This document shows, in pieces, positions 16,765-25,559 of a DNA stretch of 64,000 nucleotides. How positions within the stretch are numbered: position 1 is the stretch's first letter; the number at the start of each line of letters is the position of its first letter. The notes below the pieces were generated by a model that saw only the letters and a program-made list of their open reading frames with translations, searched no databases and was not told the origin of the DNA. The position numbers were made by a program, and so were the translations under genes. Origin of the DNA: Streptococcus panodentis. Lineage in GTDB: Bacteria; Bacillota; Bacilli; Lactobacillales; Streptococcaceae. The stretch is taken from NCBI RefSeq assembly GCF_017884005.1, contig NZ_QFAY01000008.1, forward strand, positions 34,050 to 98,049, in the 5' to 3' direction.

Positions 16765-19194
16765 TTACTCCACTTCAAACTTGAGCTGGCCGGCCTTGAC
16801 ACCAACCTTGAGGGTCTGACCGGCTGTCAGCTCTCCTGTCAGCAGCAGCTCAGACAGCTTGTCCTCGACCTGAGTCTGCAGAGTCCGGCGCAGCGGCCGA
16901 GCGCCCATTTCTATGTCATAGCCCTCTTGCGCCAAGAGTTTCAGCGCGCTGGCCTGAAACTTCAGTGCAATGCCTTTCTCTGCCAGACTGGCGATAAGCG
17001 GCTTGACCATGACCTTGACCACTTCCTGCATATCTTGGCTGGACAGACTGTGGAAAACCACCTTTTCATCTATCCGGTTGATAAATTCCGGACGATAGGT
17101 TTTTTTCAGCTCTTCCAGCATGCGTTTTTCCAGCCCCGCATGGTCCAGACGAAGATCACGGGCTCCAAAGCCGACCGTCTTATCATCACGCAGACTGGTT
17201 GCTCCCAGATTGCTGGTCATAATGATAATGGTATTGGAGAAGTCCACTTTGCGGCCCTTGCTGTCAGTCAGCACACCATCATCCAGCACCTGCAGAAGGA
17301 CATTGAAAATATCCGGATGGGCTTTTTCTACTTCATCAAAAAGCAGAACCGAATAAGGTTTGTTGCGGACTTTCTCAGTCAGCTCCCCTCCTTCTTCATA
17401 GCCGACATAGCCCGGAGGAGCCCCGTTGAGACGGCTGGCTGCGAATTTCTCCATATATTCGCTCATGTCAAAGCGGATCAGAGCAGACTCATCGTCAAAG
17501 AGCGTTTCTGCCAATGCCTTGGCCAATTCGGTCTTGCCGACCCCGGTCGGACCCAGAAACATAAAGGAGCCAATCGGCCGCCTGCTGCTGCGGATACCGG
17601 ACTGATTGCGGCGGATAGCCCGGCTGATTGCCGAAATAGCCTCATTCTGACCAATCACGCGCTTGTGCAGTTCTTTTTCCAAATTCAGATATTTCTTAGC
17701 ATCCGTCTGTGTCAGCTTTTGCACCGGAATGCCGGACAGATGGCTGAGCGTCCTTAAAATATCATCTTCCTCCACCCGAAGCTCATAAACGGCCGGCTGC
17801 TGCTCCTCTTCAAGCAGTCCGGCAAGCTTTTTAAAATCGCCGGCTGCCAAGGCTTGATCCACAGGTGTCAAATCCATCCGCTCATGCTGCTGCGGACTTT
17901 CATTCTGCACCGTCGCACTGGCTTCGTCCAAAAGATCAATGGCTGAGTCAGGCAGGTGCTTGCTGGTCAGATAGCGGTGGGCAAATTTCACCGCCGTCTC
18001 AATAGCCTGATCGCTGATCAGCACCTTGTGGTGTTCCTCATAGCTTTTCTTAAGCCCCTGTAAAATAGCAATGCTGTCAGCCACATTGGGCTCTTCGATG
18101 CTAACCTTGGCAAAACGCCGGGACAGAGCCGCATCCTTCTCGATGTGCTTCTGATATTCCTCCTGAGTCGTTGCCCCTACTGTTCGGAGACTGCCGCGGG
18201 CCAGTGCTGGCTTGAGAATATTGGCCGCGTCCAGCGTTGAGTCAATCCCGCTGCCGGAGCCCATGATGGTGTGCAGCTCATCAATAAAGAGAATGACATG
18301 GCCGTCCTCTTCAATATCATTGATGATATTGTTCATGCGCTCCTCAAAATCGCCGCGAAAACGCGTCCCAGCCACCACGTTCATCAAATCCAGCTCCAGC
18401 ACCCGCATCTTAGCAATTTCAGCCGGCACCTGGCCAGCTGCCACGCGCTGTGCCAATCCCAAAGCCAGAGCAGTCTTCCCTACACCGGCATCACCGACCA
18501 AGACCGGATTATTCTTGGTCTTGCGGCTGAGGATCTGGATCATGCGGGAAATTTCCTGGTCCCGGCCGACCACAGGCTCTAAAAGACCGTTTCTGGCCAG
18601 CTCTGTCAGGTCGCGGGTATAGTCTTCCAAGCCGCCGCTGGTCGAAGGCGGCATGCCCATCATATTGGCCATGGTCTGCTTAGCTGCCATCATGCCCTTA
18701 TTGAGACTGCGGATAGCCTTGATTTCTTCCTTGCCCCATCCAGCCCGCTGTTCCAGTATTTTGCGGATATCGCTAATTCTAGGACTTTCACCCTTGTCCT
18801 CATAGCTAAAGCCGGTAAATTCCAAGATGCGCGCTGCCAGCGTTCCCCGGTCAAATATCATAGCCAACAGAACATGCTCAGTGCCAACACTCTTAGCATG
18901 AACAGCCTCTGCAATCTTGCCAGCTTCTTCAAAGAGTGCTTCCAGCCGGTAAGAGAAAGGCAGGAGCTCAAAATGCCCCTCCGGCTGATAGGTCTGACCG
19001 GTGATATGAAAAGCCGCTTCCTCAAAATCATCAATCTCAATCGGGAATTCATTAAGTACTGAACCCGCGACGCTGTAAGGATTATTAGCCAAGGCAATCA
19101 GCAGATGCCAAGATTCCAGATAATCCGTTTCAAAATGGCCTGCCAAGAGCTGAGCAGCCTCTAAACTTTCTATTAAAGCTTTTGAATATTTCAT
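16765..19194 (-). CDS. clpC: ATP-dependent Clp protease ATP-binding subunit ClpC
   Basis: The 809-residue Hsp100 unfoldase feeds proteins to ClpP. In order it has a double Clp-N repeat (1-145), AAA1 with Walker A GDAGVGKTALAL near 237, a middle linker, and AAA2 with GPTGVGKTELAKALAETLF near 545 and FDEVEKAHPDIFNVLLQVLDD. The C-terminus (LTGELTAGQTLKVGVKAGQL) is the D2-small domain. The ClpP-docking loop could not be marked exactly. It follows ctsR by 6 nt and is controlled by the CtsR box upstream. McsA and McsB, partners in Bacillus, are absent here, as is normal in streptococci. Confidence 0.97.
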   Translation of the reverse strand: MKYSKALIESLEAAQLLAGHFETDYLESWHLLIALANNPYSVAGSVLNEFPIEIDDFEEAAFHITGQTYQPEGHFELLPFSYRLEALFEEAGKIAEAVHAKSVGTEHVLLAMIFDRGTLAARILEFTGFSYEDKGESPRISDIRKILEQRAGWGKEEIKAIRSLNKGMMAAKQTMANMMGMPPSTSGGLEDYTRDLTELARNGLLEPVVGRDQEISRMIQILSRKTKNNPVLVGDAGVGKTALALGLAQRVAAGQVPAEIAKMRVLELDLMNVVAGTRFRGDFEERMNNIINDIEEDGHVILFIDELHTIMGSGSGIDSTLDAANILKPALARGSLRTVGATTQEEYQKHIEKDAALSRRFAKVSIEEPNVADSIAILQGLKKSYEEHHKVLISDQAIETAVKFAHRYLTSKHLPDSAIDLLDEASATVQNESPQQHERMDLTPVDQALAAGDFKKLAGLLEEEQQPAVYELRVEEDDILRTLSHLSGIPVQKLTQTDAKKYLNLEKELHKRVIGQNEAISAISRAIRRNQSGIRSSRRPIGSFMFLGPTGVGKTELAKALAETLFDDESALIRFDMSEYMEKFAASRLNGAPPGYVGYEEGGELTEKVRNKPYSVLLFDEVEKAHPDIFNVLLQVLDDGVLTDSKGRKVDFSNTIIIMTSNLGATSLRDDKTVGFGARDLRLDHAGLEKRMLEELKKTYRPEFINRIDEKVVFHSLSSQDMQEVVKVMVKPLIASLAEKGIALKFQASALKLLAQEGYDIEMGARPLRRTLQTQVEDKLSELLLTGELTAGQTLKVGVKAGQLKFEVE

Positions 19195-19200
19195 TAATGC

Positions 19201-19659
19201 TTACATTCCTTTTCTGTCTAATTGTTGCAAAATCTTCTTCAGCATCCGCGCTCGAATGGCTGGTGCTTCCTCTCCCAGCACAGAGTCCGCTGCCGCCGCC
19301 AGCAGGAGATTGCCCTCACGCTCCCTTAAAATCTGCTCATCAAAGAGCAGCTGGATAACATCCGTAAAAACCTGCTGGCTGATGCATTCCCCCACATTGT
19401 CAAACAAATCGCAGAGCATCTGATGCCGGTCGGAAAACTCTATCTTGCCAATCCGGATATAACCGCCGCCCCCGCGCTTGCTTTCGACCATATAGCCCCG
19501 GCTCTCTGTAAAGCGGGTCTTAATGACATAGTTAATCTGACTGGGAACCACCTGAAAAACATCGGCCAACTCGCTGCGCTTGAGCTCAACCATACCAGCC
19601 TGCGCCAGAATAGCCTTGATATATTCCTCGATACTGTCTGATGTATTTTTCGCACCCAT
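19201..19659 (-). CDS. ctsR: Class III heat-shock repressor CtsR
   Basis: The 152-residue repressor of clp genes has a winged helix-turn-helix (MVELKRSELADVFQVVPSQI) and the highly conserved glycine-rich wing SKRGGGGYIRIGKI, which both contacts DNA and senses heat. The start at 19659 is preferred because GAAAGGAAAG precedes it and the length then matches the family; upstream in-frame codons lack a site. It is the first gene of ctsR-clpC and should repress its own promoter. Confidence 0.96.
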   Translation of the reverse strand: MGAKNTSDSIEEYIKAILAQAGMVELKRSELADVFQVVPSQINYVIKTRFTESRGYMVESKRGGGGYIRIGKIEFSDRHQMLCDLFDNVGECISQQVFTDVIQLLFDEQILREREGNLLLAAAADSVLGEEAPAIRARMLKKILQQLDRKGM

Positions 19660-19921
19660 GGCTTTCCTTTCTATCCTGATACTCAAACGATTTTGAATTC
19701 ACACTAGGCAGCGAGGCCCCCAAAAGCTCCAGTGGAGGATGTGAGACTGCGGATGAAGCTGCCGAGAGGAAGCAGCAAAAGCACTGCTGTGAGCTGGCAG
19801 ATGAAGCTTCCGGCAGGAAGTGCCTGCTGGACTGGGGTCAGTCGAGCCGAACAACGTGTGGATTTAAAACAGAAGGAGTATGAGAGGCAACATCCGCCGC
19901 TCCTAAGACTGTCTCTCTAAC

Positions 19922-19970
19922 ATTGACTATCTTTGACTTTTATTATACCGAAAAAGCCGCTATTTTGAAA
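19922..19970 (-). promoter_or_regulatory. ctsR-clpC promoter with CtsR box
   Basis: On the minus strand TTTCAA (19970-19965), 17 nt, TATAAT (19947-19942), then the heptad repeat AGTCAAAGATAGTCAAT (19938-19922), which fits the CtsR consensus with one mismatch at the last base. The operator covers the expected transcription start. The leader to the ctsR ATG is about 270 nt and contains BOX-like and GAATTCACACTAGGCAG repeats. Confidence 0.85.
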
Positions 19971-20050
19971 GGAAAAGGGATAGCTGAAAAGTCTGACAAT
20001 TCAAACTAGTGAAAAAGCTGTCCGTCCGGCAGAAAAGCGAGTGTAACCGC

Positions 20051-20078
20051 TTGCTTTCTGCGGTTAAAGCGTTATAAT
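20051..20078 (+). promoter_or_regulatory. Promoter of the small membrane protein gene
   Basis: TTGCTT (20051-20056), a 16-nt spacer, then TATAAT (20073-20078). The resulting leader is about 190 nt and includes an 18-codon frame (20105-20161, MKSCRSGPSCSRANCRPE) without a convincing ribosome site. Confidence 0.65.
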
Positions 20079-20274
20079 ATAGGTGGAAACGAACTAAAAA
20101 ACCCATGAAAAGCTGCCGCTCAGGTCCTTCCTGCAGCCGTGCCAATTGCAGGCCCGAATGAGCAGGCAGAAGCCAGCTGGCCAATAGCCAGCCCCCTAGC
20201 TTTCAAAGAGGATAAAATAAAGCGAAACCGGAAGAAAGAAGCCGGCCGCAAATGAAACAAAGGAGGATAATCCA

Positions 20275-20625
20275 ATGAAAATGGATTGGCTCAAATATAC
20301 CCGCCATGTACTCAAATGTCTCTTTATGGCATTGTGTATCTTTACGATCTTCTCTGCTGACTATGTCGATGTGCCTATCGGCATCATCATCGCCTGTCTC
20401 TACATACCTCTGCTCTTTGAGCAGCAGCCGGTCAGCAGCCGAGCCAAGTGGTATACCTTCCTCATCATTGTAGCTGTTACCCTGCCCGTCTTGTTTATTA
20501 CCAAGACCTACCAAATCAGCTTGACCTATTCCGAAACCACCATTCTTCTCTTCTTGTTTGCCATTCTCATATTTACCAACGCTTTCATCGCCCATAAGGA
20601 AGAAAGCAAAAAAGCAGCCAAGTAA
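20275..20625 (+). CDS. Small four-helix membrane protein, function unknown
   Basis: The 116-residue protein has about four hydrophobic segments (roughly residues 12-28, 33-50, 62-80 and 88-107), a basic loop after the second (QQPVSSRAKW) and a charged C-terminus (AHKEESKKAAK). It starts after a good AAAGGAGG ribosome site. I do not recognise a family with a known role. It stands alone between the ctsR operon and tsf, with its own promoter and terminator. Confidence 0.85.
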   Translation: MKMDWLKYTRHVLKCLFMALCIFTIFSADYVDVPIGIIIACLYIPLLFEQQPVSSRAKWYTFLIIVAVTLPVLFITKTYQISLTYSETTILLFLFAILIFTNAFIAHKEESKKAAK

Positions 20626-21021
20626 CACCACGAGGCAGAAAACAGCGAAGCACACTTTGAAGCCGCAGATTAGACTGACCAAGTCAGCAGCAGGAACAGG
20701 GGGCATTTGAGGCAGACTGCGTCTGCTCTGTCTACAGCCTCCCTGCCTCGCTTTCGAATGCTTCGCTCGGACTGACGAGTGTCCCCAAATCCGCCTCACT
20801 CGCTAGCTTCTGAGCACAGACTCTTGAAGCAAGCCGAAGCGAACGGCATGCAAGCTTATACTCTTTGAAAAGCTCTTCAAACTGCGTCAGCGTCGCCTTG
20901 CTCCAACAGTCCTTCCGGACTGCACGACGGACAGGAATTGCCTTTTTTATCTGTAACCTCAAAGAGGCTATCCCACCGCCATTTGAGCAAAAAGAGCATA
21001 AAAACAGCAGCCTACTCCCCA

Positions 21022-21056
21022 CCCCTTCAGAGTTCAACCGATTCTGAAGGGGTTTT
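21022..21056 (+). terminator. Terminator on the plus strand
   Basis: CCCCTTCAGA (21022-21031) pairs with TCTGAAGGGG (21043-21052) and is followed by TTTT. It is the first clear terminator after the small membrane protein gene; the 395 nt between them are BOX-like repeat sequence (20858-20965 resembles box A). Confidence 0.7.
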
Positions 21057-21075
21057 GCTGCCTAAAAACGATAGC

Positions 21076-21103
21076 AAAAAAGACTGAGAATCCAATCTCA
21101 GTC
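21076..21103 (-). terminator. Terminator of rpsB-tsf
   Basis: On the minus strand GACTGAGA, a 6-nt loop and TCTCAGTC (21103-21082) are followed by TTTTTT. A short BOX-like fragment at 21118-21187 separates it from the tsf stop codon. Confidence 0.8.
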
Positions 21104-21220
21104 CTGCTGAAAATCCTATGCAGTCTTTTAGCCTGCTTTTAACAGAGAGGCTGTCTCAGCCTCTCATGCTGCTGAAGCAAGGCAAAACAAAGGCTGGCTG
21201 CTTTGGACTTTCGAAGAGTA

Positions 21221-22264
21221 TTAGTCTTTTCCAAGTGCTGCTGCCATAGTTGCCGCAACTTCATTTTCAAAGTCGTTCGCTGCTTTTTCGATACCTTCGC
21301 CAACTTCAAAGCGGGCAAAAGCAACAACAGAAGCATTTACAGATTCAAGGTAGGCTTCAACAGTCTTGCTGTCGTCCATGATATAAACTTGAGCAAGAAG
21401 AGTGTAAGCTTGGTCGACCTTGGTATTGTCCAAGAAGAAGCGATCCATCTTACCTGGAATAATCTTGTCCCAGATTTTTTCTGGCTTGCCTTCTGCAGCC
21501 AATTCTGCCTTGATGTCTTCTTCAGCTTGCGCAACCACTTCATCGGTCAGCTGAGCTTTAGAGCCAAACTTGAGGTGCGGAAGAGCTGGCTTGCCGACCA
21601 TCGCACGGCTTTCATTGTCTTGATCGATTACGTGGTTAAGCTGTGCCAATTCATCTTTGACAAACTGTGCATCCAGCTCTTTGTAGGACAGCACAGTCGG
21701 CTTCATAGCTGCAATGTGCATTGAGATTTGCTTAGCAAGCGCATCGTCACCGCCATCTACAACAGAGATAACACCGATGCGGCCGCCATTGTGCTGGTAA
21801 GCACCAAAATGCTGAGCGTCTGTCTTTTCAATCAAGGCAAAGCGACGGAAAGAGATTTTTTCACCAATCGTTGCAGTTGCGCTGACATAAGCTGCTTCCA
21901 GCGTTTCGCCTGAAGGCATCGTCAGGGCAAGCGCTTCTTCATTGTTGGCTGGCTTGCCTTCTGCGATGACTTTTGCAGTCGCATTGACCAGGTCAACGAA
22001 CTGAGCATTTTTCGCAACGAAGTCTGTTTCAGCATTGACTTCCACAACTGCTGCCACATTGCCGTTCACATAAACACCGGTCAAACCTTCAGCTGCTACA
22101 CGGTCAGCCTTCTTCGCTGCCTTAGCCATGCCTTTTTCGCGCAGCAATTCAATCGCTTTTTCGATGTCGCCGTCCACTTCGACCAATGCCTTCTTCGCGT
22201 CCATAACGCCGGCACCGGATTTTTCACGCAATTCTTTGACCAGCTTAGCTGTAATTTCTGCCAT
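21221..22264 (-). CDS. tsf: Elongation factor Ts
   Basis: The 347-residue protein recycles EF-Tu from its GDP to its GTP form. The N-terminal signature [20 protein letters not shown] and the TDFVAKN motif ([20 protein letters not shown], near residue 78) that contacts the EF-Tu nucleotide pocket are intact. The start at 22264 follows a strong AAAGGAG site; a longer frame upstream is not supported. It follows rpsB by 145 nt, with an attenuating hairpin in between. Confidence 0.98.
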   Translation of the reverse strand: MAEITAKLVKELREKSGAGVMDAKKALVEVDGDIEKAIELLREKGMAKAAKKADRVAAEGLTGVYVNGNVAAVVEVNAETDFVAKNAQFVDLVNATAKVIAEGKPANNEEALALTMPSGETLEAAYVSATATIGEKISFRRFALIEKTDAQHFGAYQHNGGRIGVISVVDGGDDALAKQISMHIAAMKPTVLSYKELDAQFVKDELAQLNHVIDQDNESRAMVGKPALPHLKFGSKAQLTDEVVAQAEEDIKAELAAEGKPEKIWDKIIPGKMDRFFLDNTKVDQAYTLLAQVYIMDDSKTVEAYLESVNASVVAFARFEVGEGIEKAANDFENEVAATMAAALGKD

Positions 22265-22361
22265 TTTTGTTTCTCCTTTAAGATACGAAGAGCTTGAGCC
22301 CGATTCACTGCAAATCACTGAGACTCCCGCTCCGGTTTAGACTGATTATTTTTACAATAAA

Positions 22362-22384
22362 GGGACAGGGCTGAGCCCCGCCCC
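22362..22384 (-). terminator. rpsB-tsf intergenic hairpin
   Basis: On the minus strand a GC-rich stem (GGGGC...GCCCTGTCCC) is followed by TTTATTG. It probably reduces readthrough from rpsB into tsf, setting their relative amounts. Confidence 0.6.
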
Positions 22385-22409
22385 TTCAGGTTTTTATACT
22401 GATTACTGA

Positions 22410-23192
22410 TTAAGCGTTGTCGCCTTCCACAACTTCAACGATTTCTTCGATAGAATCTGCTTCTGTTTCGGCTGCAGCCAATTCTGCTTCTACTGCTTCA
22501 ACACTGTCCTCACCCTGACGGCCTTCGATAACAGCGTCAGCCATTTTAGCGGTGATCAGTTTAACAGCGCGGATTGCATCATCGTTGGCTGGAATAATAA
22601 CATCAATATCATCTGGGTCTGTATTGGTATCCACCATCGCAACCACTGGGATGCCCAATTTCTTAGCTTCCTTCACAGCAATCTGCTCTTTGTGCGGGTC
22701 AACCACATACATCACATCTGGGATTCGAGGCATTTCTTCGATACCGCCCAAGAATTTTTCAAGACGGGCACGCTGTTTGTTCAGAAGCGCTACTTCCTTC
22801 TTAGGAAGAACGTCGAAGATTCCTTCTGCTTCCATGCGTTTGATTTCTTTCAAACGCGCCACACGTTTTTGGATTGTTGCCCAGTTTGTAAGGGTTCCGC
22901 CCAGCCAACGGTGGTTGATGTAGTACTGTCCTGAGCGCTCTGCTTCTTCTTTCACAGCGTCAGCAGCCTGTTTCTTAGTACCGACAAACAGAATGACTGC
23001 ATCGTTTGCCGCAGCATCACGCATGAAGTCGTAAGCCTGATCAGCATATTTTACAGTTTGCTGCAGGTCAATCACATGGATGCCGTTACGCTCAGTGAAG
23101 ATGTACTTAGCCATCTTAGGGTTCCAGCGGCGAGTTTGGTGACCAAAGTGAACACCAGCCTCAAGAAGTTGTTTCATTGAAATTACTGCCAT
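22410..23192 (-). CDS. rpsB: 30S ribosomal protein S2
   Basis: The 260-residue ribosomal protein begins [20 protein letters not shown] and contains the family motifs [21 protein letters not shown] and [20 protein letters not shown]. The C-terminus is a streptococcal acidic tail ([19 protein letters not shown]). The start at 23192 follows AAAGGAG; the 27 extra codons upstream lie in the leader. It is first in the rpsB-tsf operon. Confidence 0.98.
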   Translation of the reverse strand: MAVISMKQLLEAGVHFGHQTRRWNPKMAKYIFTERNGIHVIDLQQTVKYADQAYDFMRDAAANDAVILFVGTKKQAADAVKEEAERSGQYYINHRWLGGTLTNWATIQKRVARLKEIKRMEAEGIFDVLPKKEVALLNKQRARLEKFLGGIEEMPRIPDVMYVVDPHKEQIAVKEAKKLGIPVVAMVDTNTDPDDIDVIIPANDDAIRAVKLITAKMADAVIEGRQGEDSVEAVEAELAAAETEADSIEEIVEVVEGDNA

Positions 23193-23287
23193 GAGTAAAT
23201 TCTCCTTTATGTTTTTTCCTCTTTCAGACTTCAGCTTGCAGGACCACCCGTAGGCAACAGCCCCACAATTCATCTAAAATGAGTATT

Positions 23288-23339
23288 TTGCCGTTTGCAC
23301 GGCAACCACTATTATAGCAAAAACCCAGCCCTTTGACAA
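23288..23339 (-). promoter_or_regulatory. rpsB promoter and 5'-terminal leader hairpin
   Basis: On the minus strand TTGTCA (23339-23334), 17 nt, TATAAT (23316-23311). The predicted start (near 23304) coincides with a perfect hairpin, TTGCCG (23305-23300) and CGGCAA (23293-23288) around six bases. The leader of about 110 nt may hold an S2 autoregulatory structure; the hairpin is seen, the regulation is inferred. Confidence 0.7.
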
Positions 23340-23486
23340 GCACTTTAACAGAACTTTCTCGCTCTTGCAGGAACGGCAGCGCTGTACTGTCAGCCTTGTT
23401 CGGTATTTCGGCCCAGCCTTTCTCAGATAGAAAAGGTTCAGCCTCTTGACGAAAAAGAGGATTTGCGGTAGAATAATAAGAGTTGC

Positions 23487-23557
23487 GGCGGTATAGCCAA
23501 GTGGTAAGGCACGGCTCTGCAAAAGCTTGATCGTCGGTTCAAATCCGTCTACCGCCT
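23487..23557 (+). tRNA. tRNA-Cys (anticodon GCA)
   Basis: The cloverleaf is recognisable: acceptor stem GGCGGTA/TACCGCC, D-arm GCCAAGTGGTAAGGC, anticodon loop CTGCAAA and T-arm with GGTTCAAATCC. No CCA is encoded. A promoter of its own precedes it: TTGACG (23446-23451), 17 nt, TAGAAT (23469-23474). It is a single tRNA gene, not part of a cluster. Confidence 0.95.
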
Positions 23558-23685
23558 TCATAAATGTATTTCTAAAAGTCCAGTAAAGGGCTTTTTCTTT
23601 CATTTTCTATTGTTTTCAGCAAATTTTACTGATATAATCATTATAAACATATCATTCACCATCAGTGAAAGGAAAAAGATTGATT

Positions 23686-24450
23686 ATGAAAAGAGTCAGC
23701 TTCTATGCCCTCAGCCTCCTCTCCTTAGCAGTCCTCACAGCCTGCATGCCTGCCAAGCAGACACAGCAAAGAAAAGAAACGCCCAGCTCCCTCAAAGCTT
23801 CTAAAAGTTCAGCTTCTAAGGAAACATCCAGCCAATCATCTAGCAGCAGCTCTAGCACCTATGAAAGCGATGATGAGGTATTTCAGAAGCGTGCTACCGT
23901 TGATCCAGATGATGCTTCTGCACTGCAATACCTACCAGATGCAGCCTCTATTCCTGAATTAGAGAAAATAAGAAATTTTCATATTTCCACCGGCTTCGTC
24001 ATTCAGGTAAACGGAGAGGATATCAATGGTGACAAACCTAAAACTTCTTACGATGAGGTAACAGCGGCTCTAGGTCAACCTACTTTCAGCACTGAGGAGA
24101 ATGACCCAGGCAACTCTGTCAACATCTGGCACACAGACAACGGAGACATTATGTGCTACTTTACCAATAATATCCTGACGAATTTGAGTTTTAGTCTAAA
24201 AGACGCTCAGCCAGCCAAAAACAGCTATTCTAGCATCACCACATCCGACACTCCCAAGACAGCTTTTGACAAACTTGGTCGTCCAGAAACAATTATACGC
24301 TCAGAACGCGATACAACCTATGTCTATAAAAATTCCAATGACGAACAGTTTAGTTTCTCCACGCAGAACAATCAAATCGTTGGGGTCATGTCTACTTATC
24401 AAATGAAACAAACCAAAGACATTATTGACTCTGTCATTAAGGATAAATAA
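23686..24450 (+). CDS. Lipoprotein with two SmpA/BLIP-like repeats (DUF4947-type)
   Basis: The 254-residue protein has a signal ending in LAVLTAC (Cys near residue 19), a Ser/Lys-rich linker to about residue 65, then two similar modules of about 75 residues: KTSYDEVTAALGQPTFSTEE with IWHTDNGDIMCYFTNN, and TPKTAFDKLGRPETIIRSER with YVYKNSNDEQFSFSTQNNQI. The helix-helix-GxP plus beta-strand pattern is that of small BLIP/SmpA-like domains. The role is unknown. The start at 23686 follows AAAGGAAAAA; a possible promoter is TTGTTT, 17 nt, TATAAT just upstream. Its codon use is more AT-rich than its neighbours. Confidence 0.82.
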   Translation: MKRVSFYALSLLSLAVLTACMPAKQTQQRKETPSSLKASKSSASKETSSQSSSSSSSTYESDDEVFQKRATVDPDDASALQYLPDAASIPELEKIRNFHISTGFVIQVNGEDINGDKPKTSYDEVTAALGQPTFSTEENDPGNSVNIWHTDNGDIMCYFTNNILTNLSFSLKDAQPAKNSYSSITTSDTPKTAFDKLGRPETIIRSERDTTYVYKNSNDEQFSFSTQNNQIVGVMSTYQMKQTKDIIDSVIKDK

Positions 24451-24591
24451 TCTTGCAATCAATTTTAAAAAATCGTCGTACTACAAAAATCCAAGACCTA
24501 TTTTAGTCTTGGATTCAGATCGTAGACAAATTCCATTTTCTTTGTAAAAATTTTATAAATTCTTACAAAGAATTAAGAAAAAGCTCATTGC

Positions 24592-24811
24592 TATAATTAA
24601 AACAAAGATCAACCAAGTCTTTCCGCTGTGAGAAAAGCGCCTGAAACTCTTTAGTTTCAGGCACTCGGAAGATTTGAGACTTTAGGCTCAAATCTTAGGT
24701 ATGGAATTCCGAAGGAAGTCGCTACCGTCCGCACTCACTTAAGGAAAGACTTTGGATAACTTTGTCTTCAGTCTCAATCCAAGACCTATTTTAGTCTTGG
24801 ATTTTATTTTT
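24592..24811 (+). ncRNA. Structured small RNA of about 205 nt, family not identified
   Basis: An extended -10 element (TGCTATAAT, 24589-24597) is followed by a region with no reading frame but strong pairing. The closing stem AAGTCTTTCC (24615-24624) pairs perfectly with GGAAAGACTT (24743-24752) and continues as GTGAG/CTCAC. Inside are two perfect 10-bp hairpins (24639-24662 and 24669-24696). It ends in an intrinsic terminator, AATCCAAGAC (24776-24785) with GTCTTGGATT (24794-24803), followed by TTTATTTTT. Size and promoter fit a housekeeping RNA such as 6S RNA, but the two inner hairpins do not give the classic single-bubble shape, so I leave it unnamed. Confidence 0.7.
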
Positions 24812-24848
24812 GATGAGATCAGTGAAGAGGTTCCCCCTTCTTTGTCAA

Positions 24849-25385
24849 TTAAAGCTCTGCAATCTGGCTGAGATTGACCTCAGCAACTGTATCGTTGCCA
24901 AACATAGAAATAATCATCTTGACCTTGTTATTGTCAATCTCGGCAATCTTCCCGGTATAGTCTGTAAAGGCGCCGTCAATGATGCGGACTGTGTCGCCGA
25001 CCTTGACATTCAGATCAAATTCCTGAACCGTTTGTCCCATAGAGATAAGGATATTGCGGATTTCTTCTTCCAAGAGCGGAGTTGGTTTAGAGCGGTTCCC
25101 GTGGGATCCGACAAAGCCGGTTACATTAGGCGTATTCCGCACAACAAACCAAGCTTCGTCCGTCATGACCATCTCAACCAAGACATAACCCGGAAATCGG
25201 TTTTCTTCGACTTCCTTGGTCTTGCCGTTTTTCTCTACCTGTACGGTCTGAGTAGGGATTTCCACGCGCAGAATATTTTCCAGCATATTATAGGTCTGCG
25301 CCCGCTGCAAGAGATTCTCCTTTACCTTATTTTCGTATCCTGAGTAGGTTTGCAGTACAAACCAGCCTTTATCAAAACTGTCCAT
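24849..25385 (-). CDS. nusG: Transcription antitermination factor NusG
   Basis: The 178-residue protein binds RNA polymerase and affects pausing and termination. The NGN domain starts GWFVLQTYSGYENKVKENLL and includes RFPGYVLVEMVMTDEAWFVV and VRNTPNVTGFVG; the C-terminal KOW domain reads VGDTVRIIDGAFTDYTGKIA. The start at 25385 follows AGGAAAGGAC. It is usually immediately downstream of secE; here 1.66 kb separates them and it has its own promoter. Confidence 0.98.
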   Translation of the reverse strand: MDSFDKGWFVLQTYSGYENKVKENLLQRAQTYNMLENILRVEIPTQTVQVEKNGKTKEVEENRFPGYVLVEMVMTDEAWFVVRNTPNVTGFVGSHGNRSKPTPLLEEEIRNILISMGQTVQEFDLNVKVGDTVRIIDGAFTDYTGKIAEIDNNKVKMIISMFGNDTVAEVNLSQIAEL

Positions 25386-25442
25386 GTCTTGTCCTTTCCT
25401 AAATAAAAAAGCCTGCGGCTCCTGTTCTTGTTTTCTAGCCCT

Positions 25443-25470
25443 ATTATACCATAAAATCTGCAAATGCAAA
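25443..25470 (-). promoter_or_regulatory. Separate nusG promoter
   Basis: On the minus strand TTTGCA (25470-25465), 16 nt, TATAAT (25448-25443). A tiny AGCC-GCA-GGCT stem with a following T-run lies between the start and the nusG ribosome site. A BOX A-like fragment is at about 25478-25540. This promoter would make nusG independent of secE transcription. Confidence 0.65.
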
Positions 25471-25559
25471 GCAATTTATACTCTTCGAAAATCTCTTCAA
25501 ACCACTTCTTCGTCGCCTTGCTTTGACAGTCCCTTCAGATTGTCGGGATTTACAAATAT

